Part shown: positions 1 to 11,217 of the stretch, in pieces
Layout: the number at the start of each line of letters is the position of its first letter
How positions within the stretch are numbered: position 1 is the first letter of the stretch
Origin: Quercus robur
Taxonomy: Eukaryota; Streptophyta; Magnoliopsida; Fagales; Fagaceae
DNA length: 64,000 nt
Assembly (NCBI RefSeq): GCF_932294415.1
Contig: NC_065538.1
Span: 48,708,843 to 48,772,842 of the forward strand
Reading direction: 5' to 3'
Made by a program: the position numbers and the translations under genes
The notes under the pieces: generated by a model
Told to the model about the DNA's origin: nothing
What the model saw: only the letters and a program-made list of their open reading frames with translations
Databases searched by the model: none

Positions 1-840
1 TTATAAAGTCTATTATTGCTTTCTGACCAAACAAATAAATTAATATATAAAAAAATTCCACTAGGAGAAAAAGAGACGAAAGTTTTTATTATGGTCTACG
101 TAGTTATCCATTCCTGTTTGAAAAAACAGAAGTGCCCTCTTATCATATTCTTTGGATTTTTTTTTTTTGTTTATAATTAATTTTAAATAAAAATTTGGGT
201 GGAGTTGGAAAGATTAAGAAGCATGTTGCTTGCTCTAATGGTTCTTCATCGGCAAGTTGCTTTTATAAAAATCACGCAGGAAAAGTCTTCTTTCTCTCAG
301 TTGAATTTGATTACTTTTCTTAAAATTAACGTGTGAGGTGAAAGTTTCGCAATGCCAGCTTAAAATCGGATAGGAATATAATTGAGAAGGGTTGGCACGT
401 TTTTTAATTTCTGCTTGCAATTTTATGAATGTGAGATACTCCATTAATTAAAAATTATATTATGTAATAAAAGACATTAAAAGTTATGTGATGTAATTAA
501 GCACATCAAGTATAAGATCAAGATTTTATCAAAATAAGATGTGATAGATGCTTAAAATAATTTAAAATAATAAGGAATCCTTCTTTTTTTTCTAAATTAC
601 TTAAAATTTTTAATTGAAATAAAATTTTGGTAATTGAATTTTACTTAAAGAATTATATTGAATATTAGTGAGTCACCCATATTGGAAGTACAGTAAGACT
701 TATGTTAAGCCACTTGACATGATAACAATGTGGAGGACCCAACTTTTAATATATTACTAAATATATGTTTTTTCTACCAAACCCTAGAAGACTATCACAG
801 CCAAAATGCAATCTAATTAAAACATGTTTATAGAGGAGAT
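1..840. other. AT-rich intergenic DNA, no gene seen
   Basis: No reading frame with recognisable protein content, no RNA gene and no bounded repeat could be supported here. Several poly(T) and poly(A) runs are present. Confidence 0.6.
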
Positions 841-844
841 AAAG

Positions 845-1053
845 TTTGCGTTTGGATACCGTTTATTTTGTTGAAAACTGAAAACAATAAAAAATTATTT
901 TTCGATTATTGTTCACTTTTAGAATTACTGTTCACATGCCTATTTACACTATTCATGTCCCATGAATAGTGCAATAGGCACTGGTTTTTTTTTTTTTCTT
1001 AAAAAGCCTGAAACGTCCAAATGCAAAACGTGGATGTGATCCAAACGTAGCCA
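845..1053. mobile_element. Small MITE-like element
   Basis: The block starts near GCGTTTGGATACC and ends near GATCCAAACG, which are imperfect inverted termini of the TTTGGAT type. The middle has a palindrome around CTATTCATG / CATGAATAG. This resembles short non-autonomous DNA elements. Related termini occur at 41.6 kb and 46.0 kb in this window. No clear target-site duplication was found. Confidence 0.45.
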
Positions 1054-2426
1054 AAATCAATTCATAGATTCATGAACAACTAAATTGTCATGTTACAAGT
1101 CACACAACCAATTTCACACCCATTTTTCAACTATTCTATGTGGCAAACTGTGACTGATTGATTGTCACTTTCACATAATTTTTTTTTCTAGCACTCACAG
1201 TTAGCCACATCAAATAATTGTGAAAATGAATATAGAATTGATTGTGATCCTAGAATTTTTCTTTCATCCATGTATTTAACACATCAATTGCGCATACTGT
1301 AGATTGTCACATGTTACACTTTATTGAAAATGATTAACACAGTCCTAACACATACAACATGCATTAGCCAAGAACAAAAGCAACATAAAGAAGCTATATA
1401 ACTTTATGTTTTTTTTTTACTTCGTATGTGAAATGTTTCAATATAAAAAGGTTTGGAGCCCCCAGTGTCAAAAAAGAGTGATTCCGGGTTCTATATGTCA
1501 CTTTCCATGTGAAAGTTTCATATTAAAAAGTTTTGCCACAATACTAAAGAAAGGGAGAGGAAGAGAATAATTCCAGATTCGACGCAAAGCTAGATAATTT
1601 TTAAATAAAAAGAAGGCATAAAAGGGGGAAAATTTTACTTTATTCTTTTCTTTGTTGAATTACAGAGACTCCCAACTTTTTTTGTTGGGGGTGAAAAACA
1701 CATACTCAAAACTTTAGTTCACTGTTCACATATGAAAGTCCAGTGAAGTTACAAAATAGGGGCCCAACTAGACATACTTTATTTGTGCATTTACTTTTAG
1801 TTTAGAAGTCTAGAAAATGGACCACGCAGATTTTGTGATTTGTCACATCAATCTCCTTCTCTAGGTTAGTCGAAACATTCCATCAAGTCACATGAAACAG
1901 TACTTTAAACTTTGGTTCACAAATATTGTATTAAATTTGGGTTGGTTTATGTTTGATCAGCTCAAAGTAAAATCGGATTAAAGTAATAATAATAGACTTC
2001 AACCTAAGTCATCATTCAAACATCAAATTTCTTTGAAACAAGCAAGATTTTGGATCAAACATAAATAATTTGTCCATGAGATTTTATTATTATTGATAAA
2101 TAAGGATTATATTAAAACGAAGAGGAAGAGAATGGACCAATGCAATATTTGGAACTTGGAAAGAAAACCCCTCAGCGAGAAGATAAGAAATGTCTATGAG
2201 TTCATTCTATGGGCAAAGAGCGGTCTAACTACCTAAATTATAAGCCAAAAAGTCAAAGGCCACTATTTACCTAACAAAAATACCAACAACAGAGGGAATT
2301 CAAGAAATCTAAAGAGGAAGACACCGCGTTCCCAAACAAATGATATGAAAATCAATTCTGAGTTTCTTTAATATATGAATAGAATATTTTCTTGTAATAG
2401 TGGCGTTACTCATACCTATTAATATC
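1054..2426. other. Intergenic DNA, no gene seen
   Basis: AT-rich sequence with no supported coding region. A weak inverted-repeat block around 1090-1320 (GTCACA motifs) could be an old MITE, but no boundaries can be fixed. Confidence 0.5.
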
Positions 2427-3095
2427 AGGGGTGACAATTCGAGTTAACGTGTCGGGTTCATGTCGTGTCGAGATAGGATATTTGATTAAATGGCTAAACC
2501 TGAACATGACCCATTTAATTATCGTGTCATGATCCTTTAACCCTAACTCGACCTGTTAATAAGGCAGTTTGACTTGACCTAACTCACTTAACACGCTTGA
2601 TAAACAACTTGTATTGGTTGACGCGAATGCGACACAACGCATACTTAATATTAAATATAACATCCATTTAGAAATAATTTTTTTTTTTTTTTTTGGTTTT
2701 TTACATCCCAAAAGTAGTGCATACACTTCAAGTCTTCAACCTATTTCAATTTCCAATTATATCCCTTGTAAGTTTTCGTAATTACTCACTTTTCTTTTTA
2801 AGTTTAAAATATAGATTGGATATAAAAGTTAGTTGACAAATCTAAAATAAAATGAATATTCATTTGTTATATGAGTTAAACTGGTTGTGTTATATGTGTC
2901 ATTTCAGGTTGACACGAATAAATTGGCATGTCAAAGGTGTCTATGGCGGGTCATGCGAGTTGATCCACTTATGACACATTTCTTAACGTGTCACGTTCGG
3001 GTTAACCCATTTATGACCCAAACCCGCTAAGGCCCAACCTTAACCTACAAAAACCTATATCGGATTCCCAGGTTGAATTAAACATTGACACCCCT
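2427..3095. mobile_element. TIR element with AGGGGTG termini (hAT-like candidate)
   Basis: The left end begins AGGGGTGACAATT and the right end finishes ATTGACACCCCT, a short inverted repeat of the kind found on plant hAT-type elements. The inside has repeated motifs such as GTTAACCC and CATTTATGACCC and no coding sequence. The flanks contain TTAATATC on the left and TTAACATC two bases beyond the right end, so an 8-bp duplication is possible but not clean. Confidence 0.5.
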
Positions 3096-3873
3096 ACTTA
3101 ACATCATATTTTTAATTAAGGTTTGGTAGATAATTCAAGGTATCCTACTATTCAAAGTAGGGGCAAGCATGGTTTTGTGTTTTTTTTTTTCTTTGCTGAA
3201 TAACAAGCATGATTTGGTTGGGGTCAATATTGAACCCTCGGGAATGCAACGTTCGTTCACTCAAATATACCTTCAAACATCGGTTCCTTTAGCATGTTAG
3301 AAATATCGAAAAGGCAAAAATTATACTGTCATAAAAGAAAATAAAACTATAAGTATATATTATAAAATGTATATATAAGTACAAATGTCATCATCGTGAG
3401 CGTTAAGTGTTTTTAATTTCAATAAATCTATTCTATATATATATATATATATATATATTTATTTATTTATTTATTTATTTCATACTTTACAGTTCATACC
3501 ATCTAATTAACAAACATAAATTCATGAAGATATAATATAAAATAAATAAATAACAAAGTTCAAAAAACCTCATACATAATTAACAAATCAAAGGTTCATA
3601 ACATACCATAAAAGTAAGTTTCTATTTTTAAAAAATTACAAAAGATCCATAAAAAAAATTTCAATCAGGAATGCATGTTCAGCCTAAAATGTCGAAATGA
3701 CCCATACAAGTTGATACAAGCCGGAATTTTGGCCGAGACGGAACAAAATTCAAAACTTTGCCTAAAAGGTGGAAGACCTACATTAATTTTTCAATTGTAT
3801 GAGTATTAAGAATTTTTTGTTTTTTTTTAAGCCATACTTTAATAGTTGTATTACTTTTTTTATTTTTTATTTT
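3096..3873. other. Intergenic DNA with TA/TTTA microsatellite
   Basis: No gene is visible. A (TA)n run at about 3437-3458 is followed directly by (TTTA)n up to about 3480. Confidence 0.6.
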
Positions 3874-4430
3874 TAAGTAAACAATAATACCTATTAAAAC
3901 ACACAAGAAAATGGTAATATTAGTGTTTTAAACTAGGTTTATAATACATTGCATAACTAAAATACAACTACAAAAGGGCTTAAACTTTGTAGTTGTAGAC
4001 TGGAGTTATAAACAACGGACATTAATGACTAAACACACACAACCAATGTGAGATAAACATCCTTCTTTTTTTTTGAGTAAACTGTAATACTTATTAGAAC
4101 ACACACGAAAATAGTAATGTTAGTATTAAACCATGTTTATAATACATTACATAACTAGAGTACAACTACAAATGTTAGGCCTTTTTATAGTTGTAGATTT
4201 AGAATACATGAAAATAGTAATATTTGTGTTTTAAACTGAGTTTATAATACCTTAAATAACTAGATCACAACAACAAAAAGGCCTAATCCTTATAATTGTA
4301 GACTGGGATTATAAAACGTAGATACTAGATACACACAATCAACATGGGATAAACATCCTTTTTTTTTTAGTAAACAATAATACTTATTAGGACCCATACA
4401 AAAATAATAATATTAGTGTTTTAATGTTGT
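3874..4430. repeat. Degenerate ~200-bp tandem repeat
   Basis: Related blocks begin near 3874, 4075, 4200 (partial) and 4367. Each carries AATACTTATTA, then an AATATTAGTGTTTTAA-type stretch, TTTATAATAC, and a CAACTACAA motif. Copies have diverged by substitution and small indels, so this is an old local duplication array. No reading frame is conserved between copies. Confidence 0.6.
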
Positions 4431-5414
4431 ATTACCTAGAAGTGAATTCATTCATATCCGATGGAAGAGAAAATATAAGTTGATTAAATGTAGGATAATT
4501 TATTTGGTTATTATTCTATCATTGAAATGGCCTGAGTGTCCCTATGGGAGATTAAAAAGAAATAAAAAAAATATAAAAGCCTGAGTGAAGAAGCTTGGTT
4601 CAGAGCTGAATAATTCATAGGACTAGAATTAAGGTAGGTTCCTGGCAAACGCAAGCCAACGCGTCGCTTCTGCTTCAATCTTCTCCCCCAGATAGAAACA
4701 TTGCTGACCCATTCTATTTCTGACTTCTTGTAGCAATTAGCAATTAGCAAACAAACAAAAGAAACAGAATAAAAATTGTCTCGTACCTCACTTAAGACAG
4801 CTGGAAATATATGCTTTTTATATTCTTCAATTTTTTTTTTTTTGAGAAACTTTTATATTCTTCAATTAGATGTTCAACGCATTAGGTTTTTAGTCCGGTT
4901 GGTAAGCAGCATACCATTCAAGTTGCAAATAATATACTATTTCATTTGTGTTAATCTTCTTGTTTTTATTTATTTATTTTTGTCCTCTTTCCTTTGCCAC
5001 AGTGATTACTGTTTATAATTCATTAATAATACTCACATTCCCCTGATTTTGGTTAAATAGCAACTCACAATCGAAACACAAAACTTAGTCATATTGCATA
5101 CAATGACATTACTCACTACCGTGAATATTGCCCTCATCTTGAAAGATTCTCAAAAGTTTCTTTAACGTTCTTACCTTACGTTATTATTAAAGCATTTTCA
5201 TAAAGATAATTTGAGACGATCATACAAAATAACCTCAAGGTATATATTTGCATAAATGGTGAATCACATCATAAATTTAATTAACGAAACTTATTATCAT
5301 GTCATTCATGTGAGAAGAAAGAACCTTACTCTTAGAATGAATTTTTACTCATTTATATGCTCCATTGTCCACTACTATTCTCGAGCAATCAAGCATCGGT
5401 CATAAGCTCTCTAA
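4431..5414. other. Intergenic DNA, no gene seen
   Basis: Only short chance reading frames are present. No RNA gene, and no transposon boundary, could be supported. Confidence 0.5.
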
Positions 5415-6489
5415 GAGCATTTCCAATAGCTTATCTAAATTTTTGTATTGTTTGGACAGTGAACAGTGACATTTAATTTTTATCTAATTACTTTTTCAAA
5501 TACATTTTCCAACAGATTCTCTATTATTTTCTCCATCTCATTTAAATATTATTTCTTCATTCATTCTTTATTCTTTATTATTTTTTTAATCATCATTTAT
5601 TCTTCATATGTTCATTCCCAACAACTATAAATTCACAACATTTTTCGCAATATTTTCACAAGAATCACAAAAAAATCTTATGTGAAAAGTTGTTACTAAT
5701 TCTAATTTAAACTCACCATTGAAATTATTTTTTTACTCACCAATATTAGCTAATAACAATCTGTTACTTAAGATTTATTGTGAAAATATTGTAGTAGTAT
5801 TTCTTAATTGTCATTTCTTATTCTCTATATTATTTTTCTTTTCAATTTCATCCACACGTTTTTTTTTCCTCTTGTTTTTTCTCCACCACACACTTATACC
5901 CACTCTAGCTCCCTTCTTTTTCTTTTTCTACTTGATTCCAGATCACTTTTTTCAGCTCTCTCTCTCTCTCTCTCTTTTCTTTTTCTACTTGATTCTAGAA
6001 CATTCTCTAGCTCTCTATGTGATAAGAAACAAAGAAAGAACAAGCAAGAGATATCTTGCTTGCTCCATCATTGATCGAAGGACACAGGCAGGCGCAAAAT
6101 CTTGCTTGCTCCACCGTTGCTAGCTATCTGTCTTTCTTTTTTTTTTTTCCTTTTTTTTCTTTTATTGTTATGATTTGATTAATTTTAAGATTGTGTTTTT
6201 GAATTTGTATTTTGATTATGCTTGAGTTTAGAGATGTTTAAGAGAAAGGATTGTTGTGTTTGTAGCCGTTGTGAGAGGAGAGAGAAAGAATTGTTTTTTA
6301 TTGAGTTGTATGATTTTTTTAAGTAGAAAATTTCATTTGAAATTGCTACAGTGTTTTCTCTATCTAGAGAAGCACTGTAGCAACTTCAAAAAAATTTTGG
6401 AAAAGTTTTGCATTTAGAGAATCTGTTGGAGCTGATTTTTGGAGTTTGTTCTCCAAAAAATAGATTTAGCTAATCTATTGGAGATGCTC
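5415..6489. mobile_element. MITE-like element with GAGCATCTCC termini
   Basis: The left end GAGCATTTCCAATAGCTTA and the right end, read on the minus strand, GAGCATCTCCAATAGATTA are inverted repeats that continue into TAAAT-rich sequence. About 1.08 kb in length, with a CT microsatellite near 5960 and no transposase. The family type (hAT or Mutator) cannot be decided because no clean TSD is visible. Confidence 0.55.
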
Positions 6490-6660
6490 TCAATCTCCTA
6501 GGCTAACTATTATGTACAAATTTTATCTCTATTACAGCATCCACACTAGTGCTTCTAAAATCTTCTAAAATGCAAAAAGTGACAAAATTTACACAATTTG
6601 AGCAAAAAAACACCCACATCAGTGGGTGTAAAAATGTGTAAATATACACCTATGAATAGT

Positions 6661-7225
6661 TGATGGTGTCTAAAAATAACCAACTCCTCATTCGTCCATA
6701 GAGGTCGTCCATAGAAGGGATAATAGACTGGCCACTTGTCCTTAGTCCACAAGGGATAAAAGGACTAGCTGCTCGTCCTTAGTCCACAAGGGATAAAAGG
6801 ACTAGCTGCTCGTCCTTCGTCCACAGGGATCTCTGGACGAGATCTCCTACTGTTGAACAACCTCCCATCCAACATTGCTTAGGACGAGCCCAACAACAGT
6901 TGCGGTATGAAAAGATAACTGTCATAGCGGTTATGATGTTATACTCTTCGGACTCCACGAAAATAGGGGAAGTTATCCAACGGGTAACCGTTTGCTAAAC
7001 CTATAAAAGGGCACGAATCTCCGACAAAAAAAGGTTAAGTACTTTCTAGACACCATCTCTTTAAGTTGGGAATTCTTTGTTTCAGAAGAAAAGACTAACT
7101 TTACCATCGGAGGGTTTGTGGCCGGTCAACCCCGATCCCCTCTGATCTCTTGTTTCTTATCTTTCAGGCCTTCAACATCATCACAATCCGTACTATTCAA
7201 TCCACTGATTCCTTGATCGTTATCA
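6661..7225 (+). mobile_element. Solo LTR (565 bp)
   Basis: Begins TGATGGTGTC and ends CGTTATCA (TG...CA). It is flanked by the 5-bp duplication ATAGT at 6656-6660 and 7226-7230. A TATA-like CCTATAAAAGG lies near 7000, as expected for an LTR promoter. An imperfect ~50-bp direct repeat (TCCACAAGGGATAAAAGG) lies at about 6750-6820. No partner LTR or internal region is present, so it is probably a recombination product. Strand is taken from the TATA motif. Confidence 0.65.
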
Positions 7226-7233
7226 ATAGTAAC

Positions 7234-7491
7234 TAGGGGTGTGCGCGGTTCGGTTGGCTCGGTATTTTTTCAAATTTGTTACCGAACCAATAGGGATCGG
7301 TTTTGTAATAATTAAAACTGATGCATTCCGATTAGGGTCAGTTTTCCGACCTATGGCGATGCGGTTTGATCGGCTCAGTCTAATCGGTTTGGTCGATTTG
7401 ATTTGAAACATTAACAAAAAAAAGTTTGTTCACTGTTCACATAAAAAAAATTTGTTCAACAAATCTATTCATATAAATAAAATCTGTTCAC

Positions 7492-7535
<44 letters not shown>

Positions 7536-8424
7536 ACTATTCAACAAATTTGTTCAGCCAAATAGTAATGATCCAAGGATATATTAAATTACTCGCAAAC
7601 ACAAAGACAAATACATACAAAACTCAGAAATACAAAGACATATTAAAGTAAGTGCTTAAGTGGGACTAAAGTCAAACACAAACACAAAGTCATTTATTTT
7701 ATGCTTATGATACACAGTGCACACGACACTCAGAACCTCACCAAATACAAAAAACTCTGAATCACTCGCAAACACAAAGACAAATACAGACACAAACACA
7801 AACACAAGCTCTCACCAATAAATCAAAATCATAAACTTCACTTCTCTTACAAGCCTAAAACCCATTGTACTATATTTTACAACCCCAAAAAACTATGAAG
7901 TACATGAGATTAAGAATCATTCATGCTTATCGTTGGTTTGCCGTGACTGGTGAGCGACGGCGAGAGCTCAAGCGAGAGCTTAGGCAAGCGTCACTGCGTC
8001 AGGCGAGTCTAAGAGGCGAGAGCAAGAGAGAGAGAGTTAAAGGATATCAGGACAAAAGAATGAATTTATATGGCCTTAAGAATCTGAAAACCTAGCATAA
8101 AATGCATCGTTTTGCTTTTGCTTTTGTTTTTTTTGTTTTTAATCACACCCATACAACGTCATTTCATTAAAAAAAAAAAAAAAAAATTAATCAGAACCTG
8201 TGAACAACATTGTATCCAAATTGTAGGGAGAAACAAATATTGGGTTTGGTATCGGTGTGGATCGGTTTCGCCTTCTTTGATCCGGTGACTGCACCGCACC
8301 GGCGTCGGAACGGGCTTCGCCCTCCAAACGCCAGCCTCGGCTCATTCAGTCGGCGCTGGTGTCGGGACGGTGTCGTCGGCGCCGATCGGTTGGGTCGGCT
8401 CTGGTATTTATTTGCTCACTCCTA
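7234..8424. mobile_element. hAT-like non-autonomous element (1.19 kb)
   Basis: Flanked by a perfect 8-bp duplication ATAGTAAC (7226-7233 and 8425-8432). Termini are TAGGGGTGTGC and, inverted, TAGGAGTGAGC. Eight-bp TSDs with TAGGGGTG-type ends are typical of hAT elements. The two ends carry GGTTCGGTTGG-type repeats. A poly(A) run of about 37 nt lies near 7494-7532. No transposase is encoded. It sits exactly at the 3' edge of the solo LTR, so its TSD includes that LTR's own 5-bp TSD. Confidence 0.75.
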
Positions 8425-9317
8425 ATAGTAACTGTGTATATATACATGGTTACTGTTCATGTGTAAAATATTTTTTTATTCTTTTTTTCTCTCTCCTCTA
8501 TCAAACTACTTCTCTTCCCAAACCTTTACAAAAATCCAGCGCGCCAAAATAAGAAGAAGGAAGAAGAAAATAACCACCCAACCACCAAACCCAGCGCCAC
8601 CACCAAACACCGCATCCTAGCACAGAAAATTAACCAAAAATCAATAGAAAATTAACCCAAAATCAATGGAAAAGCAATTAGAAAATTCAACTCAAAATCA
8701 AGACAAACCCAACTCAAAATCAATCAAAACTCACCGGTAAACCCAACCCAAAAACAGTCCAAACCCACCGGAAAACCCAGCCCAAACCATACTCAACGGA
8801 AAACTCATGTGAAATGCCCAACAGAGTTGGATCTGCCGCCCGATTTACTACCATTGCTACCGCCCGATCTGCTACCGTTGGAGCTTCCATTGTTGCCGCT
8901 AGATCTTCCATTGTTGTCATCAGTTGGGGGTAGGAGGTGAAGGGTTGTTGGTTGGGGGTGGGAGGCGAAAGGTAGGTCGTGGAGGAGAGAGGGAGGCCAA
9001 ATCGGTGGAGGGTTGAGGCGACAAGCTGGATCGACGGCGACAGCGGGTGGGGTAAGGCGGTTGTGAGGGAAGGAGAGGAACGAGTGAGAGAACTGAAAAA
9101 GTAAAAATGTAAAATAGAGGAATCGGTGAGAGAGTGAGAGAATGGGTATTAATAAATAATAATAAAAAAACAATAAATAATATTATTTAATTAAAATAGA
9201 TGTGTAAAATAGATAAACTGATGTGGGTGTTTTGAAAATGTGATAGTGTAAAATAAAAAAAAAGTAAGTTTTTCATATAAAATAGACAAATTTTTAGACA
9301 GACTAATGTGGTTGCTC

Positions 9318-9776
9318 TTAGAATTATTTGGCTCAAAATTACAAATCTAATAACCATTTTTAAAATACATCAATTTTGAAACCATTGATAAGAATATAGC
9401 GCAAAGGAAATCCATTTCAAAATAAGTAACGTTATAGGCAAAACAATTTTCATAACAATTAAATTGACAAAATTTTATTGATTTTTATTTAGACTCATCA
9501 CTAATGTCACTTTTTTTACTTTTACAAATAACAACTTACCATATTAACAGTTGTGATTTTCTTTTTTTTTTTGGTGACTAAACTTAACGTTTCAAGATTT
9601 CTATTTTGAAACTATCGGCCAAGACAACCAGCTAAAAACTTTTAAGTATTTATGCAAGTTACTTCTATGCCTATTCCTTCCTAAATCCACTTTTTTATCC
9701 TTTCACTCAGACAGTATATGATTGAAAGGTTAAGATGTAATTCATCAAAAAAATGCTAAGAAAATTGATCAACAAC

Positions 9777-9807
<31 letters not shown>

Positions 9808-10107
9808 CCCAACAAATAAATAAAACCAATGGAACCATCATATTTTCAGGCCTTGCATATCACTTTTGCCTCAAATATGTAGATTACATTGTGCTCAGGC
9901 TGAGAGTTTATCAAATTGTTTACAACACTGACTTAACAAGGAATCAATTAAATGATCACAATAAGATACAAAGAAGCCCTACAATTAATTACAAAAAGAA
10001 ACTAGAATTATTCACATATATATAATGCAGCTTTACCCAACTTTTTAAACTCACAGTTACAAGAAAATTGCTTATCATGGACCCTACCACGTCCTGAAAG
10101 GAATAAA
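9318..10107. other. 3' flank of the SCAR gene
   Basis: No separate gene is visible. The minus-strand 3' untranslated region probably starts just below 10108, but I cannot place its end. An (AC)n microsatellite lies at about 9779-9806. Confidence 0.5.
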
Positions 10108-11217
10108 TCAAGCATCACTCCAAGTATCATCATCATCCCCATCATCACTCCCAACAGCCTGACAAATTTCTTCACTATGAGTTTCATACATGACAAGAGA
10201 ATGAACATATAAAGGAAAAAGAAGAGTAAGGGGAGTGAGAAATTGGAACCTGGCGAATTGCATTTGCTTTCTCCAAGATTGCAGTGACTTGGACATTGGT
10301 TGGCGCTGGCGTATTAGTTGGCTTTGCAGTCACTGTGCGTCTCAGGTTAAAAGACTGGTATAATATAGAAACAGCACAAGTAGCTAGAGTTAACTCCATT
10401 TTATTGTATAGAAAATCTATCTAGCAGGGTCATACAAGTACGGACATATAACTTCAGAAAAATGATGCATAACTGGAAGTACTGATCAAGGCACAAGTTT
10501 ATTACAACATAACCAATTACTATATTAAGATATCTACAATCACAGACAGACATAAACATGCTCAAAGTACACATTAACTCAAGCCTATGGACCCCAGAAT
10601 TAGTCCTGGCATTTAGTATGTACAGTATAATATCCACCACCCCCCCACACCCCCTTCTTTCTTTTTCTTCTTTTTCTCCTGACTTGAAAACAGGATATTT
10701 ATTAATATGATATAAGCCAAGCTTGCATATTAGTTTTCACAATGATATGTTTAGAACCATCCAGTAATCCAAATGCAGAATCTTGTTTTATTTTTGCTTT
10801 TGCCTTTTCTTTTCCTAGATAAGAAACAAAATTTATCAATAAGGATCAAGGAGCTTTCTTCGTAATCTAAAATCATGCCAGAACTTATGTGCTAGAACTC
10901 AATCATCTTTAAATGAGGTTAACTCAGAGTATGAGGCAGCTAACTGTCAGTCACAAATTCTCACTCTTTAAGAAAGCCCACGTTATTTAACTTGTATAAC
11001 CTCTGATCTTTTACACATTTCACATTCAATCCAAACCAGTCCCATATATAGGTAGCTTTCACATTCACCAGGAATTTGAAAAGCAGCCAAAGTACAAAAG
11101 AGAGTGGCTACTTACTTTCGATCTTATTTGTTGTAGGAAATCTCCCCTTTCATCCATTTCCGTACCATTCACAGCTTGATTAGCTTCTTTTTGCCCATTC
11201 AACTTCTGCTGGTCCTG
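10108..11217 (-). other. SCAR exons 7-9: VCA region
   Basis: Exon 7 (11217-11116, 34 codons) ends with the WH2-like start FLQQIRSK. Exon 8 (10354-10250, 35 codons) continues SFNLRRT and carries the connector helix [13 protein letters not shown]. Exon 9 (10158-10108) gives the acidic tail [12 protein letters not shown] and the TGA stop at 10110-10108. WH2 binds monomeric actin, and the connector plus acidic tail with its Trp binds Arp2/3. All key features, including the Trp, are present. Intron 7 (10355-11115) is 761 bp and intron 8 only 91 bp. Confidence 0.92.

Larger units (their letters stand above)
6536..9317. mobile_element. TIR element interrupted by a solo LTR and a hAT-like element
   Basis: The left end AGCATCCACACTAGT and the right end, read on the minus strand, AGCAACCACATTAGT are matching imperfect termini. 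ACCCACATCAG on the left is also mirrored by CTGATGTGGGT on the right. Removing the two nested insertions joins the sequences at 6660 and 8433 smoothly into one shorter element. The interior at 8.5-9.1 kb is A/C-rich with simple repeats. One reading frame there is long but has no recognisable protein content. Confidence 0.5.

Noticed and set aside
5719..6123. 134-codon Phe/Leu-rich plus-strand frame
   Set aside because: Created by T-rich and CT-microsatellite DNA inside a MITE-like element.
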